Positions 24,511-34,776 are shown, counted from the first letter of the stretch. The stretch: 64,000 bases of DNA from Brachybacterium phenoliresistens (GCF_000576425.1 NZ_KK069997.1:55965-119964); one strand, 5' to 3'. The notes: a model not told the origin generated them from the sequence alone. Made by a program: numbers and translations.

Positions 24511-25818
24511 TCATGCGGCGTGGAGGCCGTGCGCGCGGGCGTGCTCCTGCCAGCCGCGGGCGGACGGGACGGTGCGCAGGTGCGGACCCCGCAGCGAGAT
24601 GATCGCGGCCAGCACGCAGATCCCCGCGAAGATCGCCATGATCCCCGGTCGACCCATCCCGTCGAGCCCCCAGCCGGCGAGCGCGGGGGCGAGCGGCATC
24701 AGCCCGGTGCCCACGAGCGCCATCAGCGCCCCGATCCTCCCCTGCATCGCCACCGGAGTGATGTGCATGAAGAAGCCCGAGGTCGCCGCGTTGAGCGGGG
24801 CGATGCCGAGCCCGATCGCGGCGTAGACGACGGCGATCACCAGCAGCTGATCGGTCAGCGCCAGCACGAGCCCGAGCACGGCCATCGCCGTGATCTGCCC
24901 GATGATCAGCAGGCCCGTCGGGATGCGCTCGACCATGCGCGGGGCGAGCAGGGCTCCGACCAGGATCGACCCCGCCAGCACCGAGGACAGCAGACCGATC
25001 TGCACGGCCGGCACCTGCCGGAGGGCGAGGCTCAGGGTGACCGTGAGGATCAGCCCGTTCGAGCCGAGGTTGATGAGCGCGGCGACGGCGCCGAGCTGGA
25101 GCCGGATCGGCTGGGCGAGGACCCATGCCCCGGCCTCGCGGAGGTCCTCGCGCACCCGGGTGCGCGGCGCGTCCTCTGCGCGCGGGCGGTAGTCGCCGCG
25201 CAGCAGCAGGGTGGTCAGCCCCGAGGCGAGGGCGCCGATCAGCTGCACCAGCGCCGGCAGCGCGATGCCGAGCGCGAGGAGCGCTCCGCCGAGCGGGCCG
25301 GCGCCGAGCTCGACGGCGGCGCCCCGCCCCTCGTTGACGGCGACGGCCCGCGGGATCTGGCGCGGGGCGACGATCTGCTTGAGCATCGCATCCGTGGACC
25401 CGCCCAGCAGGGCGCCGCGGAAGCGGTCGGCGAAGGCGAGGGCGGCGAGGATACCGACCGACCCGGCCCCGGCGAGCAGGACGACGACGAGGGTGCCCTG
25501 GAGGAGCGCGCCGAGCAGCCCGGCGAGCGCCCGCAGCCGGCGACGGTCGACCCGGTCGCAGAGCAGGCCGCCGGGGACGAGGCCGAGGAGCCCGCCGATC
25601 CCCTGCACGAGGCCGACCAGTCCCGTCGCGGCGGCCGAACCGGTCACGGCGAGGGTGACGAGCGGGAAGGCGAAGGCGCCGACGCCGGAGCCGGCGGCCA
25701 GCAGCACGTCGCCGAGAAGCCAGATGCGGTATTCGCGGTTGCGGAGCAGAGGCGTCGGCGCGGGAGCTCCGGGCTCGGCGGGAACGGGGATGGCGGTGGG
25801 GGTGCGGGGGGCGTCCAT
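24511..25818 (-). CDS. MFS transporter (EntS/MFS_3-like drug or metabolite exporter)
   Basis: This 435-residue permease has about 12 membrane segments, a motif A-like GGLLCDRVDRRRL after segment 2, and an overall MFS_3/EntS-type pattern seen in siderophore and drug exporters. The frame is open upstream as the antisense of the ArsR gene; ATG 25818 begins just before the first membrane helix. It is divergent from an ArsR-type repressor, with an operator between them, which suggests substrate-induced export. The next gene on the same strand is the FAD-Pth2 fusion. The substrate is not predictable. Confidence 0.87.
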   Translation of the reverse strand: MDAPRTPTAIPVPAEPGAPAPTPLLRNREYRIWLLGDVLLAAGSGVGAFAFPLVTLAVTGSAAATGLVGLVQGIGGLLGLVPGGLLCDRVDRRRLRALAGLLGALLQGTLVVVLLAGAGSVGILAALAFADRFRGALLGGSTDAMLKQIVAPRQIPRAVAVNEGRGAAVELGAGPLGGALLALGIALPALVQLIGALASGLTTLLLRGDYRPRAEDAPRTRVREDLREAGAWVLAQPIRLQLGAVAALINLGSNGLILTVTLSLALRQVPAVQIGLLSSVLAGSILVGALLAPRMVERIPTGLLIIGQITAMAVLGLVLALTDQLLVIAVVYAAIGLGIAPLNAATSGFFMHITPVAMQGRIGALMALVGTGLMPLAPALAGWGLDGMGRPGIMAIFAGICVLAAIISLRGPHLRTVPSARGWQEHARAHGLHAA

Positions 25819-25845
25819 GATCCGAAGCCTAGATCCGCACCACCC

Positions 25846-25873
25846 ATTGCGCAATAGTTCTTGCGCAACTATT
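25846..25873. promoter_or_regulatory. Operator between the MFS and ArsR-type genes
   Basis: Overlapping symmetric elements fill this stretch: palindrome ATTGCGCAAT (25846-25855), perfect 7-base arms AATAGTT (25853-25859) and AACTATT (25867-25873) around a 7-base spacer, and palindrome TTGCGCAA (25861-25868). Two TTGCGCAA cores lie 14 bases apart. It is the natural binding site for the adjacent regulator and overlaps both promoters. Confidence 0.75.
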
Positions 25874-25896
25874 CGTGCGGATCCTGTGCCCGCGCC

Positions 25897-25902
25897 TAGA
25901 CT
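25897..25902 (+). promoter_or_regulatory. -10 box of a probable leaderless promoter (ArsR-type gene)
   Basis: TAGACT lies six bases before ATG 25909 and 23 bases after the operator, so the operator covers the -35 region. Confidence 0.55.
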
Positions 25903-25908
25903 CGGGAC

Positions 25909-26544
25909 ATGCCCATCGAGGAGAAGCCCGAGTACGCGACGCGCGACATGATGCGCGCCATGGCGCACCCCCTGCGCCTGCAGATCCTCGAGCGCGTGGG
26001 GCGCCGCGGCACCGCCCGGGCCGCGGACGTCGCCGCGGACCTCGGGATCCCCGCCAACTCCGTGAGCTACCACCTGCGGATCCTCGCGCGCGGCGGGGTC
26101 GTGGTCGAGGCGCCGGAGGCCGCGACCGATCGCCGGGACCGGGTGTGGAAGCTCAGCCGGTCCTCCTACCGCAGCGACCGGCACGCCGCAGCGGCGAACG
26201 ACCCGGAGGTGGACGAGGGCGAGTACGTCGAGGCGACCGGCGCCATGTCGATCGCTGCGATCGACTGGATCCGCGGCGCATGGGTGGCCGAGGCCGCGCG
26301 GAGGGCGGCCGCCGGGGAGGATTCCGAGCCCGCGATCGGCTCCCTCTTCGCGACGACGCTGCATCTCACCCGCGCCCAGGCCGAGGAGCTCTCCACCCTC
26401 GTCACGACCAAGATCGCCGAGTTCAACCGGCTGAACCGCGATGCGGAGGGGGTGGACCTGCCCGCCGACGGCGAGGAGGAGGTCTCCGACTACGCGGTCC
26501 TGTACGCGCTCCTCGCCGACCCGCGCTCCGCCCCCTCCGCCTGA
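25909..26544 (+). CDS. ArsR-type winged-helix regulator
   Basis: This 211-residue protein has an ArsR/HTH_20-type winged helix in residues about 10-85: RDMMRAMAHPLRLQILERV, ARAADVAADLGIPANSVSYHLRILARGGVV and the wing with RDRVWKLS. The C-terminal 120 residues form a helical region typical of the longer non-metal ArsR-like regulators; no metal-binding Cys pairs are seen. It probably represses the divergent MFS exporter and itself through the palindromic operator between them. Its own mRNA appears leaderless. Confidence 0.9.
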   Translation: MPIEEKPEYATRDMMRAMAHPLRLQILERVGRRGTARAADVAADLGIPANSVSYHLRILARGGVVVEAPEAATDRRDRVWKLSRSSYRSDRHAAAANDPEVDEGEYVEATGAMSIAAIDWIRGAWVAEAARRAAAGEDSEPAIGSLFATTLHLTRAQAEELSTLVTTKIAEFNRLNRDAEGVDLPADGEEEVSDYAVLYALLADPRSAPSA

Positions 26545-26580
26545 CTCCCCGGTCCTCTTCCGCGGGTCCGCACCCCGGCG

Positions 26581-26586
26581 TAGCGT
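26581..26586 (+). promoter_or_regulatory. -10 box of a probable leaderless promoter (DUF2277 gene)
   Basis: TAGCGT lies six bases before ATG 26593. Confidence 0.45.
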
Positions 26587-26592
26587 GCGGGC

Positions 26593-26868
26593 ATGTGCCG
26601 AAACATCCGCACCCTGCACAATGTCGACCCCGGGGCGACCGCCGACGAGGTCCAGGACGCCGCGCTGCAGTACGTCCGCAAGATCGCCGGGACGACGAGG
26701 CCGTCCCGGGCCAACCAGGCCGCCTTCGACCGGGCCGTCGCGGAGATCGCCCACGCGACCCGGCATCTGCTGGACGACCTCGTGGCGACGCGACCGCCGA
26801 AGAACCGCGAGGAGGAGGCCGCGAAGCGGCGCGCGCGGGCCGTCGCCTCCGGGCGCTACGCCTCCTGA
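26593..26868 (+). CDS. DUF2277 family protein
   Basis: This 91-residue protein begins MCRNIRTLHNVDPGAT, the DUF2277 hallmark with the invariant Cys2, and contains ALQYVRKIAGTTRPS. The C terminus is Lys/Arg-rich (PPKNREEEAAKRRAR). The family is widespread, small and cytosolic, with no known function. The gene is 48 bases after the ArsR gene but has its own -10 box directly before the start codon. Confidence 0.88.
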   Translation: MCRNIRTLHNVDPGATADEVQDAALQYVRKIAGTTRPSRANQAAFDRAVAEIAHATRHLLDDLVATRPPKNREEEAAKRRARAVASGRYAS

Positions 26869-26947
26869 CCCGGGTCCTGGGGCGGCCGCCGAGGCCGATC
26901 CCGTGATCTTCCCCCGGCCGGCTCGGCGCGCTCTCCCCTGCGCTCCG

Positions 26948-26953
26948 TAGAAT
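26948..26953 (+). promoter_or_regulatory. -10 box of a probable leaderless promoter (dapD)
   Basis: TAGAAT lies seven bases before ATG 26961; no Shine-Dalgarno sequence precedes the ATG. Confidence 0.5.
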
Positions 26954-26960
26954 CGGCGCC

Positions 26961-27944
26961 ATGACGACTTCTGCGACCGACTCCGCCGCTCAGACCGCCC
27001 GCGCCGCCTGGGGCATCGGCCTGGCGACCCTCGCCGCCGACGGCTCCGTGCTCGACGCCTGGTACCCGGCGCCCCGCCTCGGGGAGGCCCCGGAGGACCC
27101 CGCCTCCGAGGACCTCCACGCCCGGCTGACCGCCGCCGCCCGCACCGACGAGGCGCGCGGCACCCGCCAGGAGGTCGTGGTCCGCGCCCTCGACCTCGAT
27201 GCCGCCCCCGCCGACACCGCCGACGCCTACCTGCGCCTGCACCTGCTCTCGCACCGGCTGGTCCAGCCCAACGAGCAGAACCTGGACGGGCTCTTCGGCG
27301 TGCTCACCAACGTCGTGTGGACCTCCGAGGGCCCCTGCGCCGTCGCCGGCTTCGAGGAGACCCGGCTGCGCCTGATCGCCGCGGGCCGCACCCCCACCGT
27401 CCTCGGCGTCGACAAGTTCCCCCGCATGGTCGACTACGTCCTGCCCACCGGCGTGCGGATCGGCGACGCCGACCGGGTGCGCCTGGGCGCCCACCTGGCC
27501 GAGGGCACCACGGTCATGCACGAGGGCTTCGTGAACTTCAACGCCGGCACCCTGGGCACCTCCATGGTCGAGGGCCGCATCTCGCAGGGCGTGGTCGTCG
27601 AGGACGGCTCCGACATCGGCGGCGGCGCCTCCACCATGGGCACCCTCTCCGGCGGCGGCACCCAGCGCGTGCGCATCGGCCGCCGCTCGCTGGTGGGCGC
27701 GGAGGCCGGCATCGGCATCGCGCTGGGCGACGACTGCGTGGTCGAGGCCGGCCTGTACGTCACCGCGGGCACGAAGGTGACCGTCGTCGGCGAGAAGGGC
27801 ACCGAGTCCCGCCTGGTCAAGGCCCGCGAGCTCTCCGGGGTGCCGAACCTGCTGTTCCGTCGCAACTCCGTGACCGGCGCGGTCGAGGTCGTGGCCCGCG
27901 CGGGCCAGACCGTCGAGCTGAACGCCGCCCTGCACGCCAACTGA
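26961..27944 (+). CDS. dapD: 2,3,4,5-tetrahydropyridine-2,6-dicarboxylate N-succinyltransferase
   Basis: This 327-residue protein transfers succinate from succinyl-CoA to tetrahydrodipicolinate in the lysine/diaminopimelate pathway. It is the actinobacterial DapD type: N-terminal domain beginning [22 protein letters not shown], then left-handed beta-helix repeats with [22 protein letters not shown] and [14 protein letters not shown], ending in [11 protein letters not shown]. Its length is close to the usual 317. It is probably leaderless. A lysozyme-fold membrane protein follows after 8 bases and is likely co-transcribed. Together with dapC and dapE here it gives three steps of the succinylase branch. 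Confidence 0.95.
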   Translation: MTTSATDSAAQTARAAWGIGLATLAADGSVLDAWYPAPRLGEAPEDPASEDLHARLTAAARTDEARGTRQEVVVRALDLDAAPADTADAYLRLHLLSHRLVQPNEQNLDGLFGVLTNVVWTSEGPCAVAGFEETRLRLIAAGRTPTVLGVDKFPRMVDYVLPTGVRIGDADRVRLGAHLAEGTTVMHEGFVNFNAGTLGTSMVEGRISQGVVVEDGSDIGGGASTMGTLSGGGTQRVRIGRRSLVGAEAGIGIALGDDCVVEAGLYVTAGTKVTVVGEKGTESRLVKARELSGVPNLLFRRNSVTGAVEVVARAGQTVELNAALHAN

Positions 27945-27952
27945 GCCCGCCC

Positions 27953-28870
27953 ATGGCAGCTCGCCGCTCCCCGGTGCGGCATCTCGTGGTGCCCCTGGTG
28001 ATGGTCCTCCTCTTCGGGGGCATCGCCGGGGGCAGCTACGTGGCCCTCACGCGCTACGGAGATCCGGCCGATGTGGGCACCTGCGTCGCCTCGGGGCTCG
28101 GCACCACGCATCGCTACGACACCGAGCAGACCGCGAATGCGGCGCTGATCAGCGCGATCGCCGTGGACCGCGGGCTGCCGGCGCGCGCCGCCTCGATCGC
28201 GCTCGCGACCGCCTACCAGGAGTCGCGGCTGCGCAACATCGACTACGGCGACCGCGACTCGCTGGGGCTGTTCCAGCAGCGCCCCTCGCAGGGCTGGGGC
28301 AGCGAGGAGGAGATCCTCGACCCGGTGTACTCGACCAACACCTTCTACGACGCCCTGATCGAGCTGGACGGGTACGAGGACATGTCCATCAACGACGCCG
28401 CCCAGACGGTGCAGCGCTCCGGGCATCCCGAGGCCTACGCCGATCACGAGACGGAGGGGCGGCTGTACGCTTCCGCGCTCACCGGCCGTTCCGGCCCCAA
28501 CCTCGTGTGCACCCTCGGCGAGGTCTCCTCGACGGTCTCGCCGGAGCAGGTGCGCGAGCAGCTGCGCACGCACTATCCGCGCGCCGCGGAGGACGGCCGG
28601 ATCACCGCCGAGCTCGCCTCGGCCGGCTCCGTCGCCCCGACCGTGCCGGCGGGGTCGGGCGCCACGGCGCTGGTGATCGACGTCGGCGGGGACGAGACGC
28701 TCGGCTGGTCGGTCGCGAACTGGGCGGTCGCCCGCGCGGCCGATGACGGCATCGTCCAGGTCTCCTTCGCCGGGCGCTCCTGGGACCGGTCCGTCCAGGG
28801 CGAGGATGCCCGCTGGGCCGAGGTCGAGGACCGCGCCGCGGGGCGGGTCGTCGTGCTGGTGGGCGGCTGA
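27953..28870 (+). CDS. Membrane-anchored lysozyme-fold protein (putative transglycosylase-like)
   Basis: This 305-residue protein has a short basic N terminus, one membrane helix (about 10-30) and an extracytoplasmic domain. The segment SIALATAYQESRLRNIDYGDRDSLGLFQQRPSQGWG (81-116, quoted in parts: YQESRL with Glu90, then GLFQQRPSQGWG) has the Glu-containing helix and the Gly-Leu-Phe-Gln block of lysozyme/SLT-like folds. Related actinobacterial proteins are often mislabelled as metal transporters. It probably acts on or binds cell-wall glycan. ATG 27953 is 8 bases after dapD. The C-terminal 80 residues are less conserved. Catalytic activity is inferred only. Confidence 0.75.
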   Translation: MAARRSPVRHLVVPLVMVLLFGGIAGGSYVALTRYGDPADVGTCVASGLGTTHRYDTEQTANAALISAIAVDRGLPARAASIALATAYQESRLRNIDYGDRDSLGLFQQRPSQGWGSEEEILDPVYSTNTFYDALIELDGYEDMSINDAAQTVQRSGHPEAYADHETEGRLYASALTGRSGPNLVCTLGEVSSTVSPEQVREQLRTHYPRAAEDGRITAELASAGSVAPTVPAGSGATALVIDVGGDETLGWSVANWAVARAADDGIVQVSFAGRSWDRSVQGEDARWAEVEDRAAGRVVVLVGG

Positions 28871-28903
28871 CCCCCGCGACACGGCCCCACACTTGCGCGA
28901 TAG

Positions 28904-28939
28904 TGCGCGGTGATGGTGTGATTCACGCATCACCGCGCA
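28904..28939. promoter_or_regulatory. 12-base inverted repeat before the PL8 gene
   Basis: Perfect arms TGCGCGGTGATG (28904-28915) and its complement (28928-28939) flank a 12-base spacer. It may terminate the upstream gene, but it overlaps a candidate promoter (TTGCGC 28893-28898, TGTGAT 28917-28922), so an operator is also possible. Confidence 0.5.
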
Positions 28940-28941
28940 GG

Positions 28942-28952
28942 TAAGCGGTTGC
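28942..28952. promoter_or_regulatory. Putative LacI-type operator upstream of the PL8 lyase gene
   Basis: TAAGCGGTTGC is the exact complement of 20718-20728 upstream of the EndoH-type gene. With flanking bases it resembles LacI/CcpA-type sites (GGTAAGCGGTTGCG). It lies 46 bases before the ATG. Confidence 0.5.
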
Positions 28953-28997
28953 GGCACCGTGGCCGTTGCCCTCTGCGCCCGATCGCCAGGAGCGCGC

Positions 28998-31505
28998 ATG
29001 CCCGAGAACTCCCTGCCCGTGGCAGCACCCGAGCACCGACCCGACCCCCGGTCCGCCGCCGGATCACCGGGCCGAGGCCCCGCACGGCCCCGCCGCCGCA
29101 GCGTCCTCGCCGGCGGCGCCGCCTCGGCCCTGATGCTGGCCGCCCCGCTGGGCGGCCCCTCCGCGGCCCGGGCCGAGCCCGCGGTTCCCTCCCTCGCGTC
29201 GACCGACGACGAGCTCGACGCGCTGCGCCGGCGCTGGTTCGACCTCCTCACCGGCGGCGACGTCCCGACCGAGGACGATCGCATCGGCGCCGCCCTGCAG
29301 CGCCAGGACTCCGCGGCGGAGCGGGCCCTCACCGGCTTCTCCCCCACCGCGCCCCTCTGGCCGGACGCCCCGTTCGGCAGCGACGCGGCGAACGTGTCGC
29401 TCGCCCTCGGTCGGCTGCGGGCGATCGCCCTGGCCTGGGCGACCCCTGGCTGCCGCATCCACGGCGACGCCGCGATCGGTGCCGATCTCGTCGCCGCGCT
29501 GGAGGTCGTCAGCCGGGACGGCTACCACCCCGGTCGCACCCCCAGCGGCAACTGGTGGTTCTGGGAGATCGGCGTCCCCAACGCGCTCACCGACCTCGGC
29601 GTGCTGCTGCATGACGTGCTGCCCGATGCGCTGCTGCTGGCCCTGATGGACGCGATCGCCCACTTCGCGCCGGACCCGAACTACCGCGGACGGGGCACGA
29701 GCCTGCGCGAGACCGGCGCCAACCGGGTGGACAAGTCCCTGCGCTGCGCGCTGCGGGGGATCCTGCGCCGCGATCCCGCAGACCTGGTGCTGGGACGCGA
29801 CGCCCTCAGCGACGTCGCCGGCGGCGGGGGCGCGAGCGTCTTCGGCTACGTGACCTCCGGCGACGGCTTCTACGAGGACGGCTCCTTCATCCAGCACGGA
29901 CGTCTGCCCTACGTCGGCACCTACGGGACCGTCGCCCTGTCCGGGATCTCCCAGATCCTCCCGCTGCTGGCCGGCTCGACCTGGGAGGTCACCGATCCCG
30001 AGCAGAGCGTCATCTACGACGCCATCGAGCGCAGCTTCGCCCCCTTCATCTGGCAGGGCGTCATGATGGACACCGTGCGCGGACGCGCGGTCTCCCGCCA
30101 GCAGGACAGCGGCTCGCGCAACGCGCTCAGCGCAGCGCACTCGACCCTGCTGCTGGCGCAGGGAGCGACCGGTGCGCTGCGCCGGCAGCTGCTGGGCCGC
30201 GCCCTGGGCTGGATCACGACGATGCCGCTGGACATCGCCGAGGTCGCGAGCGTCGCACAGATCTCGCGCTTCATCGCCGCGGAGTCCGAGGGGGCCGAGC
30301 TCCTGCACGACGAGCCGGGACTCGCCGTCTTCCCCGACCAGGAGCGGTTCGTCCACCGCCGCGATGACTGGGCGTTCACGGTCTCCACGTCCTCGTCCCG
30401 GATCGGCCGGTACGAATGGGGCAATCGGGAGAACGGCACCGCCTGGTACCAGGGCGACGGCGCGAGCTACCTGCAGCTGGCCGCGGACCCCCAGCAGACC
30501 GACGTGGACTACTGGCCCACGATCGACCCGTACCGGCTCCCGGGGACGACCGTCGAGATGTCCCCGCGCGCGAGCGGCCTCGCCGACGGCACCGGCATCC
30601 CCCGCGCGACGGCGGCCTGGGCCGGTGGGACGCACGTCCTGGATGCCTACGGGGCATGGGGCATGGACCATGCCGACCATGACGGGGCCCTCACCGGGCG
30701 ACTGTCCTGGTTCCTGCTGGGCGACCTGATCGTCATGCTGGGCGCCGGCATCACCTGCACCACGGGAGCCGAGGTGGAGACCACCGTGGAGAACCGGGCG
30801 CTGCGCCGCGGCGCGCCCGCCCTGCGCGCCGACGGCTCCGTGATCGCCGCCGTGCCCGAGGAGACCGGGACGGAGATCGAGGACCCGGCATGGGTCCATC
30901 TGGAGGGCGTGGGCGGGTACATCATGCTCGGACCGCAGAGGCTGCGTGTGCGCCGCCGCGTCCGGCAGGGCTCCTGGTGGGACATCAACCAGGGGGCCGA
31001 CACCTCCGGGGACGACGTGCAGCGCACCGTCACCTACGCCGAGATCTCGGTGCTGCACGGGGTCGCGCCGAAGGACGCCTCCTACGCCGTGGCCATCGCC
31101 CCCACCGCCTCGGTGCGGGCCGCGCGACGCCTCGCGGAGCAGGCGGCCGAGGGCAGCGGGGTGCAGGTGGTGGCGAACGACCGCGTCGTCCAGTCGGTCT
31201 CCGCGCGCCTCAGCCCGGGCACGATGCGCCTGGCGAACGCCTTCGCGGCGGCGAGCACGCCGTGGCTGGCCACGAGCGGACCGGCGAGCGTGGCCCTGGC
31301 CGAGCTGCCGCGGACCCTCGAGCTGTCGGTGAGCGAGCCGAGCCGCACCGCCGCCGAGACCACCGTGACCCTGACGGGGCTCTCCGCCGCGTCGGTCGCC
31401 TCCGCCGATGACACCGTCGCCGTCCTCTCGCTCGACCCGGTGACGGTGCGCGTCGCCACCGGCGGCAGCCGCGGCGCCACCCACCGGATCGCGCTGACGC
31501 GCTGA
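28998..31505 (+). CDS. Secreted polysaccharide lyase family 8 (hyaluronate/chondroitin/xanthan lyase type)
   Basis: This 835-residue enzyme has a Tat-like signal (RRRSVLAGGAASALMLAAP, cleavage near ARA at 57-59), an alpha/alpha-toroid N domain and beta-sandwich C domains in the PL8 order. Visible active-site blocks are the aromatic patch NWWFWEIGVP (185-194), Asn242 in GANRVDKSLR, and His300/Tyr309 in FIQHGRLPYVGTYG; the nine-residue His-Tyr spacing matches hyaluronate lyases. It cleaves uronic-acid polysaccharides by beta-elimination; which one is not decidable. AGGAG precedes ATG 28998; a GTG at 28959 is possible but lacks a ribosome site. A LacI-type site and a 12-base inverted repeat lie upstream. 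Confidence 0.92.
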   Translation: MPENSLPVAAPEHRPDPRSAAGSPGRGPARPRRRSVLAGGAASALMLAAPLGGPSAARAEPAVPSLASTDDELDALRRRWFDLLTGGDVPTEDDRIGAALQRQDSAAERALTGFSPTAPLWPDAPFGSDAANVSLALGRLRAIALAWATPGCRIHGDAAIGADLVAALEVVSRDGYHPGRTPSGNWWFWEIGVPNALTDLGVLLHDVLPDALLLALMDAIAHFAPDPNYRGRGTSLRETGANRVDKSLRCALRGILRRDPADLVLGRDALSDVAGGGGASVFGYVTSGDGFYEDGSFIQHGRLPYVGTYGTVALSGISQILPLLAGSTWEVTDPEQSVIYDAIERSFAPFIWQGVMMDTVRGRAVSRQQDSGSRNALSAAHSTLLLAQGATGALRRQLLGRALGWITTMPLDIAEVASVAQISRFIAAESEGAELLHDEPGLAVFPDQERFVHRRDDWAFTVSTSSSRIGRYEWGNRENGTAWYQGDGASYLQLAADPQQTDVDYWPTIDPYRLPGTTVEMSPRASGLADGTGIPRATAAWAGGTHVLDAYGAWGMDHADHDGALTGRLSWFLLGDLIVMLGAGITCTTGAEVETTVENRALRRGAPALRADGSVIAAVPEETGTEIEDPAWVHLEGVGGYIMLGPQRLRVRRRVRQGSWWDINQGADTSGDDVQRTVTYAEISVLHGVAPKDASYAVAIAPTASVRAARRLAEQAAEGSGVQVVANDRVVQSVSARLSPGTMRLANAFAAASTPWLATSGPASVALAELPRTLELSVSEPSRTAAETTVTLTGLSAASVASADDTVAVLSLDPVTVRVATGGSRGATHRIALTR

Positions 31506-31531
31506 GCCTCGACCGGGCCGGTGCCCGGCGA

Positions 31532-31575
31532 CGGCACGAGCCCCCGACCGCGATCGCGGTCGGGGGCTCGTGCCG
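31532..31575. terminator. 44-base perfect palindrome, bidirectional terminator
   Basis: The 22-base arm 31532-31553 is followed directly by its exact complement to 31575. It lies 27 bases after the PL8 stop and 72 bases from the convergent gltA stop. Confidence 0.8.
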
Positions 31576-31646
31576 CAGGCGGAGGATCTCCGCGGCCCGG
31601 CGCGCCGAGGGGCCGCGCCGGACGCGACCCCGGAGCCCGGGCAGCC

Positions 31647-33044
<1,398 letters not shown>

Positions 33045-33086
33045 GGGCTCTCCGTTGTGCAGGTCGGATCTGTGGACGTGACGAGA

Positions 33087-34244
33087 TCAGCGCGAGGCCA
33101 GCCGGGTCGCGGCGGCCCCGATCCGTTCGTCGGTGGCGGTGAGGGCGACGCGGACGAACGCGTCCCCGGCTTCACCATAGAACATTCCGGGAGCGCAGAG
33201 GATTCCGAGGTCCGCGAGACGGCCCACGCTGCGCAGCGCGTCCTCCCCGAAGGTCGTCCAGAGGTACAGTCCCGCGGCCGACTCCTCGACGCGGCCGCCG
33301 AAGGACTCCAGGGCGGGACGCAGGACGGCGCGCCGGTCGCGGTAGCGCTGGTGCTGCTCGGCGACGGAGGCGTCGTCGTCCAGCGCGACCGCCATGGCCG
33401 CCTGCACCGGTGCCGGCAGCATCATCCCGGCCTGCTTGCGCACGGCCGTCAGCTCGCCGATGAGCTCCGCGTCCCCGGCGACGAAGGCCGCGCGGTAGCC
33501 GGCGAGGTTGGACTGCTTGGACAGCGAGTACACGCACAGCAGGCCGCTGAGGTCCCCGCCGTTGACGGCCGGGTCCAGCACCGAGGGCACCGCGTCGACG
33601 TCCCACGGGAGCAGGGCGTAGCACTCGTCGGAGGCGACCACGATGCCACGCGCGCGGGCCCAGGCGATGATCGCGGAGATCTCCTGCGCCGAGAGCACCG
33701 CGCCGGTCGGGTTCGAGGGGCTGTTCAGCCACAGCAGGCGGATGCGGGCGGCGTCCTCGGCATCCAGGGCCGCATCGCCGCGTGCGGCGAGATCGGCCAT
33801 GTCCAGCGGCAGGGCGCGGGCGCCGACGAACCGGGCCCCCATGTCGTAGGTCGGGTAGGCGATGTGGGGGTGGGCGACCACATCGCCCTCGCCGATGCCC
33901 AGCTGGAACGGCAGATGCGCCACCAGCTCCTTCGAGCCGACCGTGGGCAGCACGTGCTGCTCCCCCAGGTCCTCCCCCGCGCCGCGGCGGCGCCGGACGA
34001 AGCGCACCAGCGCGTCCCGCAGGGCGGCGGTGCCGATGGTCGTCGGGTAGCCGGGCGCATCGGCCGCATCGGCCAGGGCGCGCCGGACGGCCGCCGGGGT
34101 CGGATCCACGGGAGTGCCGACCGAGAGGTCCACGATGCCGTCGGGGTGGTCCTCCGCGCGGCGGCGGGCCTCGGCCAGGGAGTCCCAGGGGAAGGCCGGC
34201 AGGCGGCCGGCCAGCGAGAGGCGCGCAGCGGCCTGCGAGGCCAC
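33087..34244 (-). CDS. dapC: Succinyldiaminopimelate transaminase
   Basis: This 385-residue fold-type I PLP aminotransferase has NSPSNPTGAVLS, the Asp/Tyr in VVASDECYALL, and the PLP-binding Lys in YSLSKQSNLAGYR. It transfers the amino group from glutamate to N-succinyl-2-amino-6-ketopimelate. Assignment as DapC rests on the adjoining ferredoxin gene, the same order as fdxC-dapC in mycobacteria, and on dapD/dapE nearby. The start is GTG 34244, three bases after the ferredoxin stop. Confidence 0.9.
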   Translation of the reverse strand: MASQAAARLSLAGRLPAFPWDSLAEARRRAEDHPDGIVDLSVGTPVDPTPAAVRRALADAADAPGYPTTIGTAALRDALVRFVRRRRGAGEDLGEQHVLPTVGSKELVAHLPFQLGIGEGDVVAHPHIAYPTYDMGARFVGARALPLDMADLAARGDAALDAEDAARIRLLWLNSPSNPTGAVLSAQEISAIIAWARARGIVVASDECYALLPWDVDAVPSVLDPAVNGGDLSGLLCVYSLSKQSNLAGYRAAFVAGDAELIGELTAVRKQAGMMLPAPVQAAMAVALDDDASVAEQHQRYRDRRAVLRPALESFGGRVEESAAGLYLWTTFGEDALRSVGRLADLGILCAPGMFYGEAGDAFVRVALTATDERIGAAATRLASR

Positions 34245-34247
34245 GGC

Positions 34248-34571
34248 TCAGCCCTCGCTCTGCGGGGGCAGCGCGTCGATGAGCGGGTGGTCCTTCTCGA
34301 TCACGCCCATCTTCGCGGCGCCGCCGGGAGCTCCCAGCTCGTCGAAGAACTCGACGTTGGCCTTGTAGTAGTCCGCCCACTCATCGGGCAGGTCGTCCTC
34401 GTAGTAGATGGCCTCGACCGGGCACACCGGCTCGCACGCGCCGCAGTCCACGCATTCGTCGGGCTGGATGTAGAGCGAGCGGTTGCCCTCGTAGATGCAG
34501 TCCACGGGGCATTCGTCCACGCATGCCCGATCCTTCACATCCACACAGGGCAGGGCGATGACGTAGGTCAT
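34248..34571 (-). CDS. fdxA: 7Fe ferredoxin (FdxA/FdxC type)
   Basis: This 107-residue electron carrier has the paired Cys motifs of 3Fe-4S/4Fe-4S ferredoxins: [19 protein letters not shown] and then [17 protein letters not shown]. The C-terminal extension with [10 protein letters not shown] and FFDELG is typical of actinobacterial and mycobacterial 7Fe ferredoxins. GGAAGGAA upstream supports ATG 34571. It is co-transcribed with dapC, a conserved pairing of no known biochemical cause. The 205-base gap to the next divergent gene holds an imperfect repeat (GCCGAGGGCCGC twice, near 34707 and 34728). Confidence 0.95.
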   Translation of the reverse strand: MTYVIALPCVDVKDRACVDECPVDCIYEGNRSLYIQPDECVDCGACEPVCPVEAIYYEDDLPDEWADYYKANVEFFDELGAPGGAAKMGVIEKDHPLIDALPPQSEG

Positions 34572-34764
34572 GGCGTCGGGGTTCCTTCCAGGAAGCCGGG
34601 GCGGGGCCAGTCCATCCTCTCACCGTGCGGGGCGGAGCGGGGATCTGTGTGAACGTCGTGTCTCCTCGAGCGCGACATGACATGGATCTCAGCCCGGATG
34701 CCGAGGGCCGCAGGGAGGACGCCGAGGGCCGCGGGGGCCGGCGCCGCGCCGGACCCGGCCCGCC

Positions 34765-34770
34765 TAGGCT
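34765..34770 (+). promoter_or_regulatory. -10 box of a probable leaderless promoter
   Basis: TAGGCT lies six bases before GTG 34777. Confidence 0.5.
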
Positions 34771-34776
34771 GGGGGC

